DNA of 64,000 bases from Cricetomys ansorgei (Eukaryota > Chordata > Mammalia > Rodentia > Nesomyidae), in contig JAMJFZ010001264.1 of the NCBI GenBank assembly GCA_026225945.1, forward strand, positions 2,756,501-2,820,500, written 5' to 3'. Position numbers and translations under genes: made by a program. Positions 46,294 to 57,203 of the stretch are shown here, piece by piece; positions within the stretch are counted from its first letter, which is position 1; each line of letters opens with the position of its first letter. Below the pieces are notes generated by a model. The model ran no database searches and was not told the origin of the DNA. It saw only the letters and a list, made by a program, of their open reading frames with translations.

Positions 46294-46488
46294 CAGCAGT
46301 TCTCAACCTGTGTGTTGAAACCTCTTTGGGGGTCGAATGACCCTCTCATAGGAGTCACCTAACTCATAAGAGTAACAAAATTATAGTTCTGAAGCAGCAA
46401 TGAAAATAATTTTATGGTGGGGGGGGGTCAGCACAACATGAGGAACTGTATTAAAGGGCCCCAACATTAGGGAGGTTGAGAACTGCTG
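46294..46488. mobile_element. URR1-type hAT-Charlie non-autonomous DNA transposon
   Basis: Perfect 16-bp terminal inverted repeats: CAGCAGTTCTCAACCT at 46294-46309 and its reverse complement at 46473-46488. The interior (TTTGGGGGTCGAATGACCCT, AATAATTTTATGGTGG, GAGGAACTGTATTAAAGGG) matches my recollection of rodent URR1. The expected 8-bp duplication is only partly preserved (GTTTAAAT against AGTTAAAG). Confidence 0.88.
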
Positions 46489-46501
46489 AGTTAAAGCCTT
46501 G

Positions 46502-46894
46502 TGTCTTAGTCAGTGTTTTATTACTATAAAGAGGCACCATGACCATGACAACTCTTGTAAAGAAAAGCATTTAATTGGGGCTTCCTTACATTTTCAGAGG
46601 TTTAGTTTATTGCCATCATGGGAGGAAGCAGGGCAGTAGGCAAGCAGACACGGTGCTGGAGGAGATGAGAGTTCTACATCTGGATTGTCAGACAGCAGGA
46701 AAAGAGAGAGACACTGGGCCTGGCTTGAGCATTTGAAACCCCAAAGCCCACCCCTAGTGACACAGTTCCTCCAGTTAAGCCACATGATTCCAAAAAGGCC
46801 ATACCTCCCAATCCCTGTCAAGTAACACCATTACCTAATGACCAAGCATTCAAATCTATGAGCCTATGGGGGCCATTCTTATCCAAACCACCTT
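46502..46894 (-). mobile_element. Solo LTR, MaLR-like, reverse orientation
   Basis: Begins TGTCTTAGTCAGTGTTTTAT and passes through AGCATTTAATTGGGGCTTCC to GGGGGCCATTCTTATCCAAA, the same family and orientation as 1994-2359. Confidence 0.8.
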
Positions 46895-47194
46895 GTCAAC
46901 CTAAAGGGACACTGCGCGTACCTTGAGGGATCCACCTGCAGGTACTTAGAGGCAGCGTGTTTCTGGGACTACAGTTCTAGGTCCATAAGAAGAGGTACTA
47001 AGCAGGGAGATACTCTGGGGAAGGAACAGAGCTCTAGAGGTACTTCCCAATCTCAGTCATGTGTCTTCTCTTCTATTTCAGGTGTCTCCCCAGCTGGGAA
47101 CTTGGGCTCTCAGACTGTTTTATCACAGCAATGGGAAAAGAAATTGAGGCACCACTTCTCCATCTCACTTCTTTTCTTCTTTCCATTTTTCTTA

Positions 47195-47345
47195 TTTTCT
47201 TTTTTTGTTTTAAAAGACATGGTGTCATGTAGCCCAGGCTGGTCTTAAATTTGTTAGGTAGCTGAGGCTGGTCTTGAACTCCAGATGCTTCTGTCTCCAC
47301 CTCCTAAATGCTAAGAATACAGGTGTGACTCACCATGTCCAACCT
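47195..47345 (-). repeat. B1 SINE, reverse orientation
   Basis: CATGTAGCCCAGGCTGGTCTT, CTCCACCTCCTAAATGCTAAG; preceded by a T-rich tail. Confidence 0.85.
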
Positions 47346-47489
47346 CTACTCAGTTCCTCACATAGAAAGTTGACTTCCTCCCCGCTCCACACACAGGAAC
47401 TAGTGCCTCATGTCTGCTGTCTTGCTTCTGGTGATGGAAGTCAGGCAATGGAGCAACCTGCCCACCACGCCTACTTTCATAGCTTTGGC

Positions 47490-48170
47490 CCAGACCCCAT
47501 GTGAAAGTATGGGAGTTTCATCTCTGAATTGAGTTTTCCAGGATCACCAACAAAGCAGAACCTGACTTTTGAGTCTCTCTGAAATCAGAGATGCTCAGAA
47601 GGTGGGGAGACATTGGGCTGAGAACAGATTCACCAAGGTGGGAGGGAGAAGTGGTCGGTCAATGAAAATATACAGCCGAACATCTTGGCCAAGTCTTGGG
47701 GGATAGGGAGGGATAATGGCCCTTTGTGGAATACATAGAAAATGTAAGAAAATAAAAATGCAGCAACGTATTTTGGCTCAGAATCTAGAACCTAAACAGC
47801 ATGTCTTTATTGAAAACATAATTTGTACTTGATAAGCACGTGTTGATTTTACTTTGATTGGATTAAAGTCTACATTTTTACTATATAAAGCCTAGTTTAA
47901 TAAAAAGCAATTTCCAGGGTGGGCATAGTAAAGAAATGTAAATGTCCAAATCCAGAGAAGAAACACATATTTTTACTTAACTAAAAAAAAAATCTGGAAC
48001 TCACATAAACAACTTGTGTGTGTGCACCCAAGACGGAGACCAGGCACTGATACTGAGGGTCTTCCTGGACTATCCACTTTATCTTCACTTTATATTTTAA
48101 GATAGGACCCTTCACTGGACCTGGAGCTGACTAATTGGTTAGACTGGTTGACCAGCAAGCCCCCAGGATC
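47490..48170. other. Mostly unique AT-rich intergenic sequence
   Basis: No gene or clear SINE recognised here. Confidence 0.45.
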
Positions 48171-48199
48171 TTCTTGTTTCTGCCACCCAGCGTTGGAGT

Positions 48200-48310
48200 T
48201 ATAGGCTCACACGACTATGTCAGCTTTTTATGTGAGTGATAGGATCCAAACTCTGGTCCTCTTGCTTGTGCAGGAAGTACTTTACCTACTGAGCCGTTTC
48301 CCCAACCCCT
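48200..48310 (-). repeat. B2/B3 fragment, reverse orientation
   Basis: ATAGGATCCAAACTCTGGTCC and TACCTACTGAGCCGTTTCCCC are reversed SINE landmarks. Confidence 0.75.
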
Positions 48311-49917
48311 AGAACATGAGCTCCTGAAGTCAGAGGCATGCTGTACACATCCTGGTGTGCTGTGCTCAGTGAGTCAGAGCACCTGCTCATTGTATATGTT
48401 CAGGAATTGAGTTAAGCTGAGTTGAAGGAGAGAGAACACAGAACACAGAAGTCCATCAAAGCATAGGGAATGGGAGAAGAAAGACCTCATTTCCAGCCGA
48501 GCTTTCCTCCCTCCCTCCCCAGCATTTATTGCAGTTCCCTGGCCTGGCTCCCACTCTTCACCAGCCAGAGAAGGGAGATGGCAGAATGATGTTGCTCATG
48601 GGACTTTCTTCTACTCTTTGATTCTGCTGCTGTGGAGCAGGTGCGTTTTCTAAATTACACACAGAGGTGGAAGGTCATTTCTAGCCACCAGCCCCATTGG
48701 CAAATGAAGCCTTAGCTGGCAACAGACAGACATTTCAGAGGAAAGCCAGGGGGCTTCTGGGTAAACTGGAAAACAGATGCTCCTGTCAGAAGCAAACTTG
48801 GCTGGGGAGGGAATGATGGTTAATCTCCAGCATCACCAATACACCGGCAGGCAAAACTGGGAAGGGCCCTGGGTCTCTGGAAACTGAAGATAGACACTTG
48901 GAGCTTCTGAGACCCTATTGAACATTTCCACAGAATGTCCCACTCCATTTCCTCCACCCCCTCCTGCTTCCCCTCAGAAAAGAGCAGCCCTCCCAGGGTT
49001 ACTAATCAATCAGGGCTTAACAAAATGGAACAAGGCCTGGTACACACTCCTACATCAAGGCTGGATGAGGTCACTCAGTAGAAGAAAAAGGGTCCCAAGG
49101 ACAGGGAAAAGGTTCAGGGACCCTCCCCCCGACTCCAGCTTTTAGGAGTTCTACAGGAACACCAAGCCAGACAACCTTAAGATACATGTAGGGGACCTAG
49201 CACAGACTCACATAGGATCCATGTCTGTCGCTTCAGTCTCTGGGAGCCCCTGAGAGTCCTGGTCTACTTACTCTGTGGGGTACATGTTCTCCTGATGTCA
49301 ACTCCTCTGGTCCCCACAATCTCTCCTCCTCATCTTTCTTGGGGTTCTCTGAGCTCTGCCCAATGTTTTGCTGTGGGCTTCTGCATCTGTTCCTGTCAGC
49401 TGCTGGAGGAAGCCTCTCTGATGACACTTGGGCTAGGCACCTATCTAAAAGAATAGAAGAATATTGGTAAGAATCTCTGGGCTAGTCTCAGGATCCTGGT
49501 CAGCTCTGCAGGGTCAGGCATAGGCTCCTTCCCTTGGCATGGGGTTCTGCCTCAAGGAAAGAGCAAGTCTCTAAAACTAACCCCACCTGAACGAACATTT
49601 TTTAATGATTTGAATGAAGACATAAATTGCGTTTATTGAATTTAGAGTTCACCCGAAGTTAGAACAAAGGTTTTATACTTTCAACAAAATGAAAAAAGGG
49701 CCAAACCCACCATATTTTATTTTTCAGTGGTTAAAAATGTAAAAGCCCATACTTGGGTCAAACAAAAAAATCACTGGAATGCAGAGAAGAGAGAAAACCG
49801 ATGTAAAACTCACATGTGAAAGATGAAAACATTAAAAAACTAAATAAGTCAGTGTGAATCACTTGAGAAACGTGGCAACCCAGAAAGCCAAGGCAGCTGA
49901 ATGCTGCACTAATGGAA
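48311..49917. other. Unique intergenic sequence
   Basis: About 1.6 kb without confident repeats. A C-rich open stretch at 48918-49145 and its counterpart at 49233-49427 (minus) show no splice signals or family likeness. Confidence 0.45.
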
Positions 49918-50045
49918 GCAAGTGTGGTGACTCGCACCAGTAGTCCCAGTGCTGCAAAGGCCAGAGTTCGAGGCCAGAATGATCTACATAACGAGTTCTG
50001 GGCCGGCATAGGCTACAGAGTAAGGCCCTGTCTCCAAAACCAAAC
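49918..50045 (+). repeat. B1 SINE
   Basis: GTGTGGTGACTCGCACCAGTA, AGTTCGAGGCCAGAATGATC, AGGCCCTGTCTCCAAAACC. Confidence 0.85.
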
Positions 50046-50688
50046 CGAAACAAAATTAAACATTTAAAAAAAAAAAAATGATCAGAGTTCAGAAATAGAA
50101 AAATCAGTTTCTCTATGCTCTAAGCTCTCTTCAAACTGGGACCTTTCGAGAGATAGAAAAAAAATGACAAACAAAAAAACAAGAGTAATGGAGGGTCTGG
50201 AAACCACATGATCTGAGAAAGATACTGAAATGAAGGAAGAGCACAGTGAACAGGGACCTCGTCTGAGAATGAGGGGGTTTAGAAGGTGTGTACTTCGTAT
50301 CATTGCGTGAAAAGCCCTCTGGTGGAAACCCTCTTAGTCATAGTTGTACCAGGTTTGAACGTTTAAAAGCTTTTTTTAAAGTAAGCCTTAAAAAGATCTA
50401 TATTCCAGAAGAGAGACAGAAGAGACTCATGTGTAGCAGGACGTTTTGAAGTTTTCTGTCAAGTGCAGCTTTCCTTATGATTGTATGCTGCTTGGACTTC
50501 TGGGAACTTTGCTTAGAATCTAAAGGAAAGTGAGGGTGGGGTGGCAGTTGGCAGTTAGGTTGGTTTGTTGGATACTAGTTCAGCTCTCTATCAACTCTCG
50601 CTCTCTCTAAGCCAAAGACAGCCAAAAAGGACTACGAAGATTTCTTCCTTTCTCTCTTTCAAGGCTTCTACAGGGCAGTAAAAATGTA

Positions 50689-50764
50689 TTTCCTTCCTTC
50701 TTTCTTTCTCTTTTTTCTTCCTTCCTTCCTTCCTTCCTTCCTTCCTTCCTTCCTTCTTCTTCCT

Positions 50765-50847
<83 letters not shown>

Positions 50848-50867
50848 ATCCTTCCTTTCTCTTTCTT
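50689..50867 (-). repeat. 179-base polypyrimidine tract (TTCC)n/(TTTC)n
   Basis: All T or C except one A at 50848; purine-rich on the minus strand. Unlike the other three long GAAA tracts it was not seen next to a SINE tail. Confidence 0.97.
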
Positions 50868-51399
50868 GAGCTAGAGGGTAAAAAAGACAGTAGTGAACTG
50901 TTAGACTCAGGGTCTCAAGAACAGCTCCAGCTCCAAGCACCATGACCACATTTCGAAGAGAAGAGGGAGGGGTGGCATCCGAAAGCCACACTTTTCTGCT
51001 GGCCTCTCATTGAATATCTCTTCCAGAAACTCCCTGCAGATTTATTCTATTTGTTGACCAGAAGAGAATCCTATGGCTACCTCTAGCTGTACAGGAGACA
51101 GGGATATTGAGTATCTGGCTATGAGTAGCCAAATCAAGTTTAAATCAATTATGATTAAGTCAATATATCAATACCCTAGCAATAATAGAGTAGATAATAA
51201 AAAGAGTTTGGCTCCTTGATTGCATGACCAAGCAGTTCGATGCCCAACATCTATCACTGGGGGGAAATATTGCTAGTAGGAGTCTCTGGTAATCTAGTCA
51301 AATGCACCCTAGTAGATACAAAGATACTAGTTTTGTTTTTTGTTTTTCTGTTTTTGTTTCTTGTTTGTTTGGGGTTCTCTTGGGTGTTTTGTTTTGTGT

Positions 51400-51540
51400 T
51401 TTATTGAGGCAGGGTTTCTCTGTTGTAACGCTGGTTGTCCTGGAACTCACTTTGTAGACTAGCCTCAAACTCACAAGGATCCACCTGCCTCTGCCTCCCG
51501 AATGCTGGGATTAAAGGCTCCTGTCACCACCACCTGACAG
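51400..51540 (-). repeat. B1 SINE, reverse orientation
   Basis: TGAGGCAGGGTTTCTCTGTTG, GTCCTGGAACTCACTTTGTAG, CTCTGCCTCCCGAATGCTGG. One of the best preserved B1 copies. Confidence 0.93.
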
Positions 51541-51544
51541 AGGA

Positions 51545-51715
51545 TTTATTTATTCACGTATTGCATGTATATGGGTGCTTTGTCTACATGTACACCTGCA
51601 CACAAGACCCCATTATAGATAGTTGTGAGCTGCCATGTGAGGGTTGGGTATTGAACTCAGGAACCCTGGAAGAGCAACCAGTGCCTTTAACTACTGGGCC
51701 ATTTCTCTAGGCCAA
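51545..51715 (-). repeat. B2 SINE, reverse orientation
   Basis: AGTTGTGAGCTGCCATGTGAG, TTGAACTCAGGAACCCTGGA, CTACTGGGCCATTTCTCTAGG. Confidence 0.9.
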
Positions 51716-51764
51716 AGATGCAGTTGATGAGGCAATGGGGATACACCCAGTTAGACTCCTTGGA

Positions 51765-52270
51765 GTTTCCATTCATTCAACTAGTACTCATTGAATGGCC
51801 ACTGTGCTTGTGGTAGTTTGAATGAGAATGTCCCCCATGGGCTCTTATATTTAAATGCTTGGTCTGATGTTGGTGGAACTGTTTGGGAAGGATTAGAAGG
51901 TGTGGCCTTGTTGGAGGAGGTGTGTCACTAGGAGTGGGTTTGGAGGTTTCAAAAGCCTATGCCAGGCCTAGTTTCCCTTTCTCTGTCTGCAGACCAGGAT
52001 GTAAGCTCTTAGTTACTGCTCCAGTGCCACACCTGCCTGCCTGTTGCCATGTGCTCCTCTGTGATGGTCATGGATTCTACTACCAGCTGGAACCGTGAGC
52101 CCCAATTAAATGTTTTCTTTTATAAGTTGCCTTGCTTGTGGTGTTTTGTCATGGCAATAGAAACATAACCAAGAGAGCACTCCAGGTACTGGTAGAACTC
52201 TGAGGATGTAGCAGTAAGCACAGTCAGCCAGAGTTCCTGCCCTGTTACAGTGGGAAAGGCAGGCATGAAG
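51765..52270 (-). repeat. L2 LINE fragment split by an LTR
   Basis: TTCATTCAACTAGTACTCATT (51769 on) and, after the LTR, AGGTACTGGTAGAACTCTGAG ... GAGTTCCTGCCCTGTTACAG follow reversed L2 3' sequence. The intervening 51809-52176 is the LTR. Confidence 0.65.
51809..52176 (+). mobile_element. Solo LTR, MaLR-like, inserted in L2
   Basis: Starts TGTGGTAGTTTGAATGAG, includes AAGGATTAGAAGGTGTGGCC and CCCCAATTAAATGTTTTC, ends AACCAAGAGA. Flanks GTGCT and GCACT may be a decayed 5-bp duplication. Confidence 0.85.
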
Positions 52271-53509
52271 AATATAAATCCCCAACAACCAGTTCTGTAG
52301 GAGCACATCAGAGTGGCATCAGGAAAGGCTTTCTTGACAAGTGATTGCCATCTGAAATGGGAATGTGAAGATGAAGGCTGCTGTCTGCCCCAAAACACAT
52401 CCAGCCCTTGTCTGCACAATGATCCCTCTACTACTTGTTGAAGCTTCCTCTCCATGGCAGGTCACCCTCAGTCTTACTCTTCCATGAAATCTTTACTGGC
52501 CTTCTAACTAGACATGATCTGCTTCTTCTTTAAGCTATGCAGGGTATGGTTGTATTCTGTCTTAGGGTCCCCATACTTTTTGGTAGCACCTCCCTGTTCC
52601 TTGCAAGGCCATCTCTCTGTCCCAGGAGACACTTAGCTGCCTGACTATTGCCTTGGACTTAGCCAGCCTTCAACATTTATTTTAATTGAACTTGAAAACC
52701 ACATTTGTAGCGTTAACCCCCATCTAGTTTCAGACAAGATTTGATAGTTTTCATAGAAAGATATGTATGTAGCATTCTAGCAAAAGTAGGCATCTAGAGG
52801 CTTAGATTTTTCTCCATAAACGTCTTTCTTTTTAAGAAAATACTAATACTTGTTATTATTAGGGCCAAAGACATGACTCAGAGTCAAGAAAACTTGTCGA
52901 GGGTCCAGGAGACCCTGAGTTGGATCGCAAGCGCTGAAATAGTAATGACAGCAAATAATAAATGGTAGCATGACACTTTTGTCAACTATCATCATATCTA
53001 AGCGGGAGTCTGCTTGATTTATTACTGAAATCATTTCAACCTCGCAGCTTAGCATCAGGGAACAAGATCTTTGGATTTCTCAAGGACGTGGATGCCTTTT
53101 AGGTCTTTGAATTGGCCTGGCTCTGCTGAGCATTTGCAGAGTGACTGTTGTCCTGGAAGGCACAGTGCTCTTCCTGAAAGTGACACATTGTTCATCCTCA
53201 TCGTAGGCATGCACAGGGGACACTAATTAAAGAGCACTGTGACATACTATCACGCGGTTTCAAGTTTACACCCTTTAAAGATGATCTGGTCAGAGTGAGA
53301 GGCCTGGCTATTCGTGAAGGCTCTAAGAGGTGTCCCGTGAGGCAATTCTTTGGTTCTGGGAAGTCATCAAAAGAAGCAGAGCAGCAGAGACCTTAGCTGG
53401 TCTCCTTACGTTAAGCATTTATCCCACTCTCCCACACTCTGGCAGAGATTCAAGTTGCACCCTCTGGTGGAGGTATTATCAGGTTCTAAAGCTGTGGCCG
53501 GCACGCGGA

Positions 53510-54110
53510 TTGCCTGTAAGTTCAAAGTTTCCCGCACTTTCCATGGAATCAAGTCCAGCAAAAAAACCGCAAAACGAACGATCGCGTTTCTCCGCTGTCC
53601 CGGTTGCAATATAGGGACAAGTCCTGGCTCCGCTTGCGCTCGGACGTGAAGAAAACTCGAGAAAAAGCACACGAAGTCCGGCTCGGGTCAGCATATCCAC
53701 TCAGATGCAAGGCCAGCGGCGCCCTTCCCACGCCGGTCGGCGCCCTTGCGCAGCGGCCGAGCCCCGGAGGAGGCGGGGTCCCCGGGCGCGGCGCCCGAGC
53801 CTGTGCGCTTCCCGGTCCTCCTCCTCCGCGCCGTCACTGGCTGCATCTTTCTGCCCCGGCACAATAGAGGCTCCGCCCTCCCTCTGCGCCGGCCCCGCGG
53901 CGCCCTGGGCCAGCAGCCCTCCCTCGCCTCCTGCGCCGCTGCCACTGTCCGACCCGCGCCTGGTCCCCGTGCGCCCAGAGCTTCCCGGCGCTCGGCTCCC
54001 CACCTGAGCCCACCCTGCGGCGACGCCCTCCGCGAGCCGGCGTCCGCCTCCGCCCCCTCGGTCACCTCTTTCTTGTGACCTCTCTGCACAGTCTGGGTTG
54101 CTGGGGTCGG
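53510..54110. promoter_or_regulatory. Olfml2b: CpG island and promoter region of Olfml2b
   Basis: CpG density rises from about 53510, peaks at 53690-54060 and falls before the coding start at 54294. A GC-box-like GGCGGGG occurs near 53771-53780. No clear TATA box is present. The position immediately upstream of the Olfml2b first exon makes this the likely promoter. The Arg/Pro/Ala-rich open frames on both strands (for example 53688-54267 minus) are composition artefacts. Confidence 0.85.
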
Positions 54111-54117
54111 GGAGGAG

Positions 54118-54174
54118 ATGTTCAGGGTCTCTGGGGAGCACGGTTCTGCTCCACGCTGCCACACCCAGCTTTAG
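54118..54174 (+). other. Upstream ORF (18 codons) in the probable Olfml2b leader
   Basis: An ATG at 54118 with G at -3 opens 18 codons (MFRVSGEHGS...) and ends at TAG 54172-54174, 119 bases before the main start. It is the only upstream ATG between 54118 and the main ATG. It matters only if transcription starts before 54118, which is likely but not shown. Confidence 0.5.
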
Positions 54175-54293
54175 ACGGCTCTCTGAGCGGCCACTGCTCC
54201 GGACTCCAGTGAAGACGCCTTCCAGCCTGTCTTTGCTGAGACCCAAGGTGGTCTCTTGGTCTCTCAACTGAGGTCACTGTTGTTGCTTCTCTC

Positions 54294-54467
54294 ATGGCCA
54301 ATCTTCTGCCGTTAATTCTTTGCGTTGCTCTGGTGGTGGCACGGGTCTGGGGGTCCATTACACCTCCCACAGGGACTAGTGAAGCGCCGAATGTGCAAAC
54401 AGTGGCGCCCACGGAAGATGACACTCTGCAAAACGAGGCGGACAACCAGGAGAACGTTTTATCTCAG
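54294..54467 (+). CDS. Olfml2b: Olfml2b coding exon 1: signal peptide and N-terminus
   Basis: ATG at 54294 opens 58 codons that start [20 protein letters not shown] and end ENVLSQ at a consensus donor (CAG|GTAGGA, phase 0). Residues 1 to about 20 form a typical signal peptide with a Leu/Val-rich core; an acidic, Thr/Pro-containing segment follows. The stretch [13 protein letters not shown] matches my recollection of OLFML2B (photomedin-2), and exons 2 and 3 confirm it. The family is secreted and glycosylated, forms disulfide-linked multimers, and binds chondroitin sulfate E and heparin. The Kozak context is only moderate (C at -3, G at +4), so a short upstream ORF at 54118 could influence initiation. 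The start is supported by the signal peptide and by the absence of any later suitable ATG. Confidence 0.95.
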
Positions 54468-54619
54468 GTAGGATGAAGAATCTCAACGCTCACCCTTCCT
54501 GTCCTGGGGGATGGCACGGACCCGAGACTGGTCCTGGATGAAGTGTTTGTGAGCAGCTGTTTTTCTCTTTTATTTTAGTGAGAGGGTATTTACTTTTCGT
54601 TTATCACAATACATCGTTT

Positions 54620-54745
54620 GTTTGGTTCTGGACAGGCTTCCTGTAGACCAGGCTGGCTTCTAGCTCACTGTGTAGTTGAGGCTGGCCTTGAACTCCTTGT
54701 CCTCCTTCTTCCACCTCTCAAGTGTGGAGATTCTACTATACTGGC
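54620..54745 (-). repeat. B1 SINE, reverse orientation (Olfml2b intron 1)
   Basis: GTAGACCAGGCTGGCTTCTAG and GGCTGGCCTTGAACTCCTTG. Confidence 0.8.
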
Positions 54746-54887
54746 TTTTTGTTTTATTTTGTTTTGTTAAGGTATCTTCTTAAAAGTGGGTATAGGTCCT
54801 ACTCTCACAATTGTGGAGTGTTTCACACTTACCAAGTCTTGAGAAAGGAGGGGAAGGGAAGCCTCAATACAATCCTCGAGAAGAAAG

Positions 54888-54921
<34 letters not shown>
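54888..54921. repeat. (TG)n microsatellite (Olfml2b intron 1)
   Basis: About 15 TG units. Confidence 0.95.
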
Positions 54922-56319
54922 TGGTGTAATGGTTGTGAAAAATATCTCTTGCCTATGAGACTGCTTGTCAGAGTTGGTATGTGTAAACAGGAGGGCATGT
55001 TGGATAGGAGGCAGATGCCATAAGCCATGGAAGATGTTTTGTGGCCTCAGATGAGACACTCAAGCAGAAGCATGGGTTGAAGACAGAACTGCCACATATG
55101 TGTTGCACTTGAGGGGACCCCAGAACAGAGGGATTTGTGTTAAGACCCGGTGCACTGGAAGTAGAGAGTGGACGTGCAGAACAATACAGTTCTGGCTAAT
55201 TCTCAGTGGGGAGCAAGTGACCCTTGTTAGTGATGGGCATTGTAGCGTGTCCATTTATGAATTTAACTCAGTTCTCAAAACGTCCTGCTAGCCTTCCCAG
55301 AGACGAGGAGCCAAAGCTGAAAAGGGCGAGGGCCTGGCTTTTGACGGTCTTCAGCTCAGTGCTCAGGGCTGTAAGGGCCACTTCTCTCACTTGTGTGGTA
55401 TTCGAGCTTTCCAGAGCTGGCACACGGATGTGCAGTGGGCGTCACCACGGTCCTCAGGATGCTGCGAGCCTTGCCTGTACCTCCTCTAGGCCCTCAGTCT
55501 GGGTCTTCCCTCTTGATTCGAGAGCTGTCAGCCTTCTTTGGGGTTAATCAAATGCTTGTTTCTTCTTTTAATAATTATGCTAACATATGTCCTGTGCCCA
55601 CCCATAACCTCACACTGACCCTTAAATCAAAAAGACTTAAAATCCTTCCTGCTGGGGCTCTGGAAAAAAATAAACAAAAGCTCGCCTGAAACGGGAGCCT
55701 CCTGAAGGGGAGGAACCAAGATTCTCTGGGCAGGGTTGTGTAGAAATCTAAGCAGTTTCAGAAAGGAGACAGGAGCGATTTACTATCAGCATGGAAAGAA
55801 TGGCTGCTTAAGTCACCCTGAACTACCTTCACCTCCTTTATCCTCTGATCCAGGCTGTATTTGACAACACTCCTAAAACAAACATTAGCTTTAGAAGAAA
55901 CCCAACCATTGCAAGAAATACATTACATGCCTCCTTCCCACAGACAGCATCCCAAGGAACTTAGGCTCTAAGCCTGCCCACTGCCATCCTTAGTCAAATG
56001 AAGGAAGCTCTCTACCTGGTTAGGATGGGAACCTTGGCTTTAGGGCTATAAGTCCTATCAGAGGACGAGTTGGACTTAGGAGGGCTTTTCTGCCAGGGTA
56101 GGGGACAGCAGAAAGCCAACATGGGAGGAACATGTACCCAGAAGGAAATGTTTAACATTGTAGAAGCAGCAAGCCCAGCTAGTTTGTTCTTCTGGTTTTG
56201 GCCTGGGGTTTTGGTTCAGGAGCCAAAGGAACGCTTAGGCTTCATAAACCGTACTGACTTCTGGATCTCCTTTCTTTCTGTCTCTACCAGCTCTCTTTCT
56301 GTCAATCTAATCCATCTAT

Positions 56320-56560
56320 GAAGACTCACATCAATTAACACTCCCTCCGAGAAGTCTTCCCTAGGTCCCAGGTGGAGTCTCAGCTCCCAGCACAAGTTTT
56401 ATCCTGTTCTTCAGGGGCACTTAGCACTGTCTAGTCTGTGTGGCTTATTTACAGAGGGCTCTTTGAGAACAGGCTCTCTTCGAGGGCCGTCACTACCTCT
56501 CCGTGTACTTTGCACAGACATGAGGAGGTCCTCTGTAAGTGCTGAATGAATGAAGGAATG
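56320..56560 (+). repeat. L2 LINE 3' end (Olfml2b intron 1)
   Basis: CTCCGAGAAGTCTTCCCTAG, GGCTCTTTGAGAACAGGCTC, and a terminal CTGAATGAATGAAGGAATGA are typical of the L2 3' end. Confidence 0.75.
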
Positions 56561-56939
56561 AGTAGTCCTCATAGTCAAAGACCAGCTTTCCAATCCCTCC
56601 TTCAACTCGGTCTCCATTTCTAACATTAACCTGGGTTTGAGCTAAGGGGAAGGGCTATTGAAAGAATGATGAGGCTTGTCTGTTTTTTCCATTAAATGAT
56701 AAAACGCTAAGGCCCCGCTGAGAAATATACAGCTTCCCAAGGCCAACAAGCTAGCGGAGCTCTGAATGCATTCAAGGAAATGCCTGTGCCAACCAATTAG
56801 GAGCTATGACTTGTTCACTCTATGGCGCAGGGACGAGCTCTCTGACTAGGTTGGGACCTTTGACAAACTACAATGGCAGCCTCCTCAAGGAGCATGTGTC
56901 TGCATACCTCCAACCCAGTCTCCCTCTCTCTGTGTCTAG

Positions 56940-57203
56940 TTGCTGGGAGACTACGACAAGGTCAAGGCTGTGTCTGAGGGCTCTGACTGTCAGTGCAAGT
57001 GTGTGGTGAGACCACTGGGCCGAGATGCTTGCCAGAGGATCAACGAGGGGGCTTCCAGGAAGGAAGACTTCTACACTGTGGAAACCATCACCTCAGGCTC
57101 ATCCTGTAAATGTGCTTGTGTTGCCCCCCCATCTGCGGTCAATCCCTGCGAGGGAAACTACAGGCTGCAGAAGCTTCGGGAAGCTGACAGCCGTGATTTG
57201 AAG
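56940..57203 (+). CDS. Olfml2b: Olfml2b coding exon 2: cysteine-rich region
   Basis: The exon runs from a strong acceptor (CTCTCTGTGTCTAG|TTG) to a donor AAG|GTAGGA and encodes 88 codons in phase 0-0, continuing the frame of exon 1. Eight cysteines are arranged as CQCKC, a single C, CKCAC and a final C (protein positions about 75, 77, 79, 89, 114, 116, 118, 128). This paired CxCxC pattern is typical of the N-terminal region of photomedins (OLFML2A/2B) and probably mediates disulfide-linked assembly. The segment [19 protein letters not shown] is the most diagnostic. All reading is open with no frameshift, so the gene looks intact. The C-terminal olfactomedin domain is encoded beyond the window. 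Confidence 0.96.

Larger units (their letters stand above)
54468..56939 (+). other. Olfml2b: Olfml2b intron 1
   Basis: Bounded by GTAGGA at 54468 and a pyrimidine-rich acceptor ending CTAG at 56936-56939. It contains a B1 SINE (54620-54745), a (TG)n tract and an L2 fragment (56320-56560). The part at about 55000-56300 is largely unique sequence, with no further exon recognised. Confidence 0.92.

Noticed and set aside
53604..54267. Open frames of 87-188 codons on both strands in the second CpG island
   Set aside because: GC-composition artefacts around the Olfml2b promoter, with no domain likeness.
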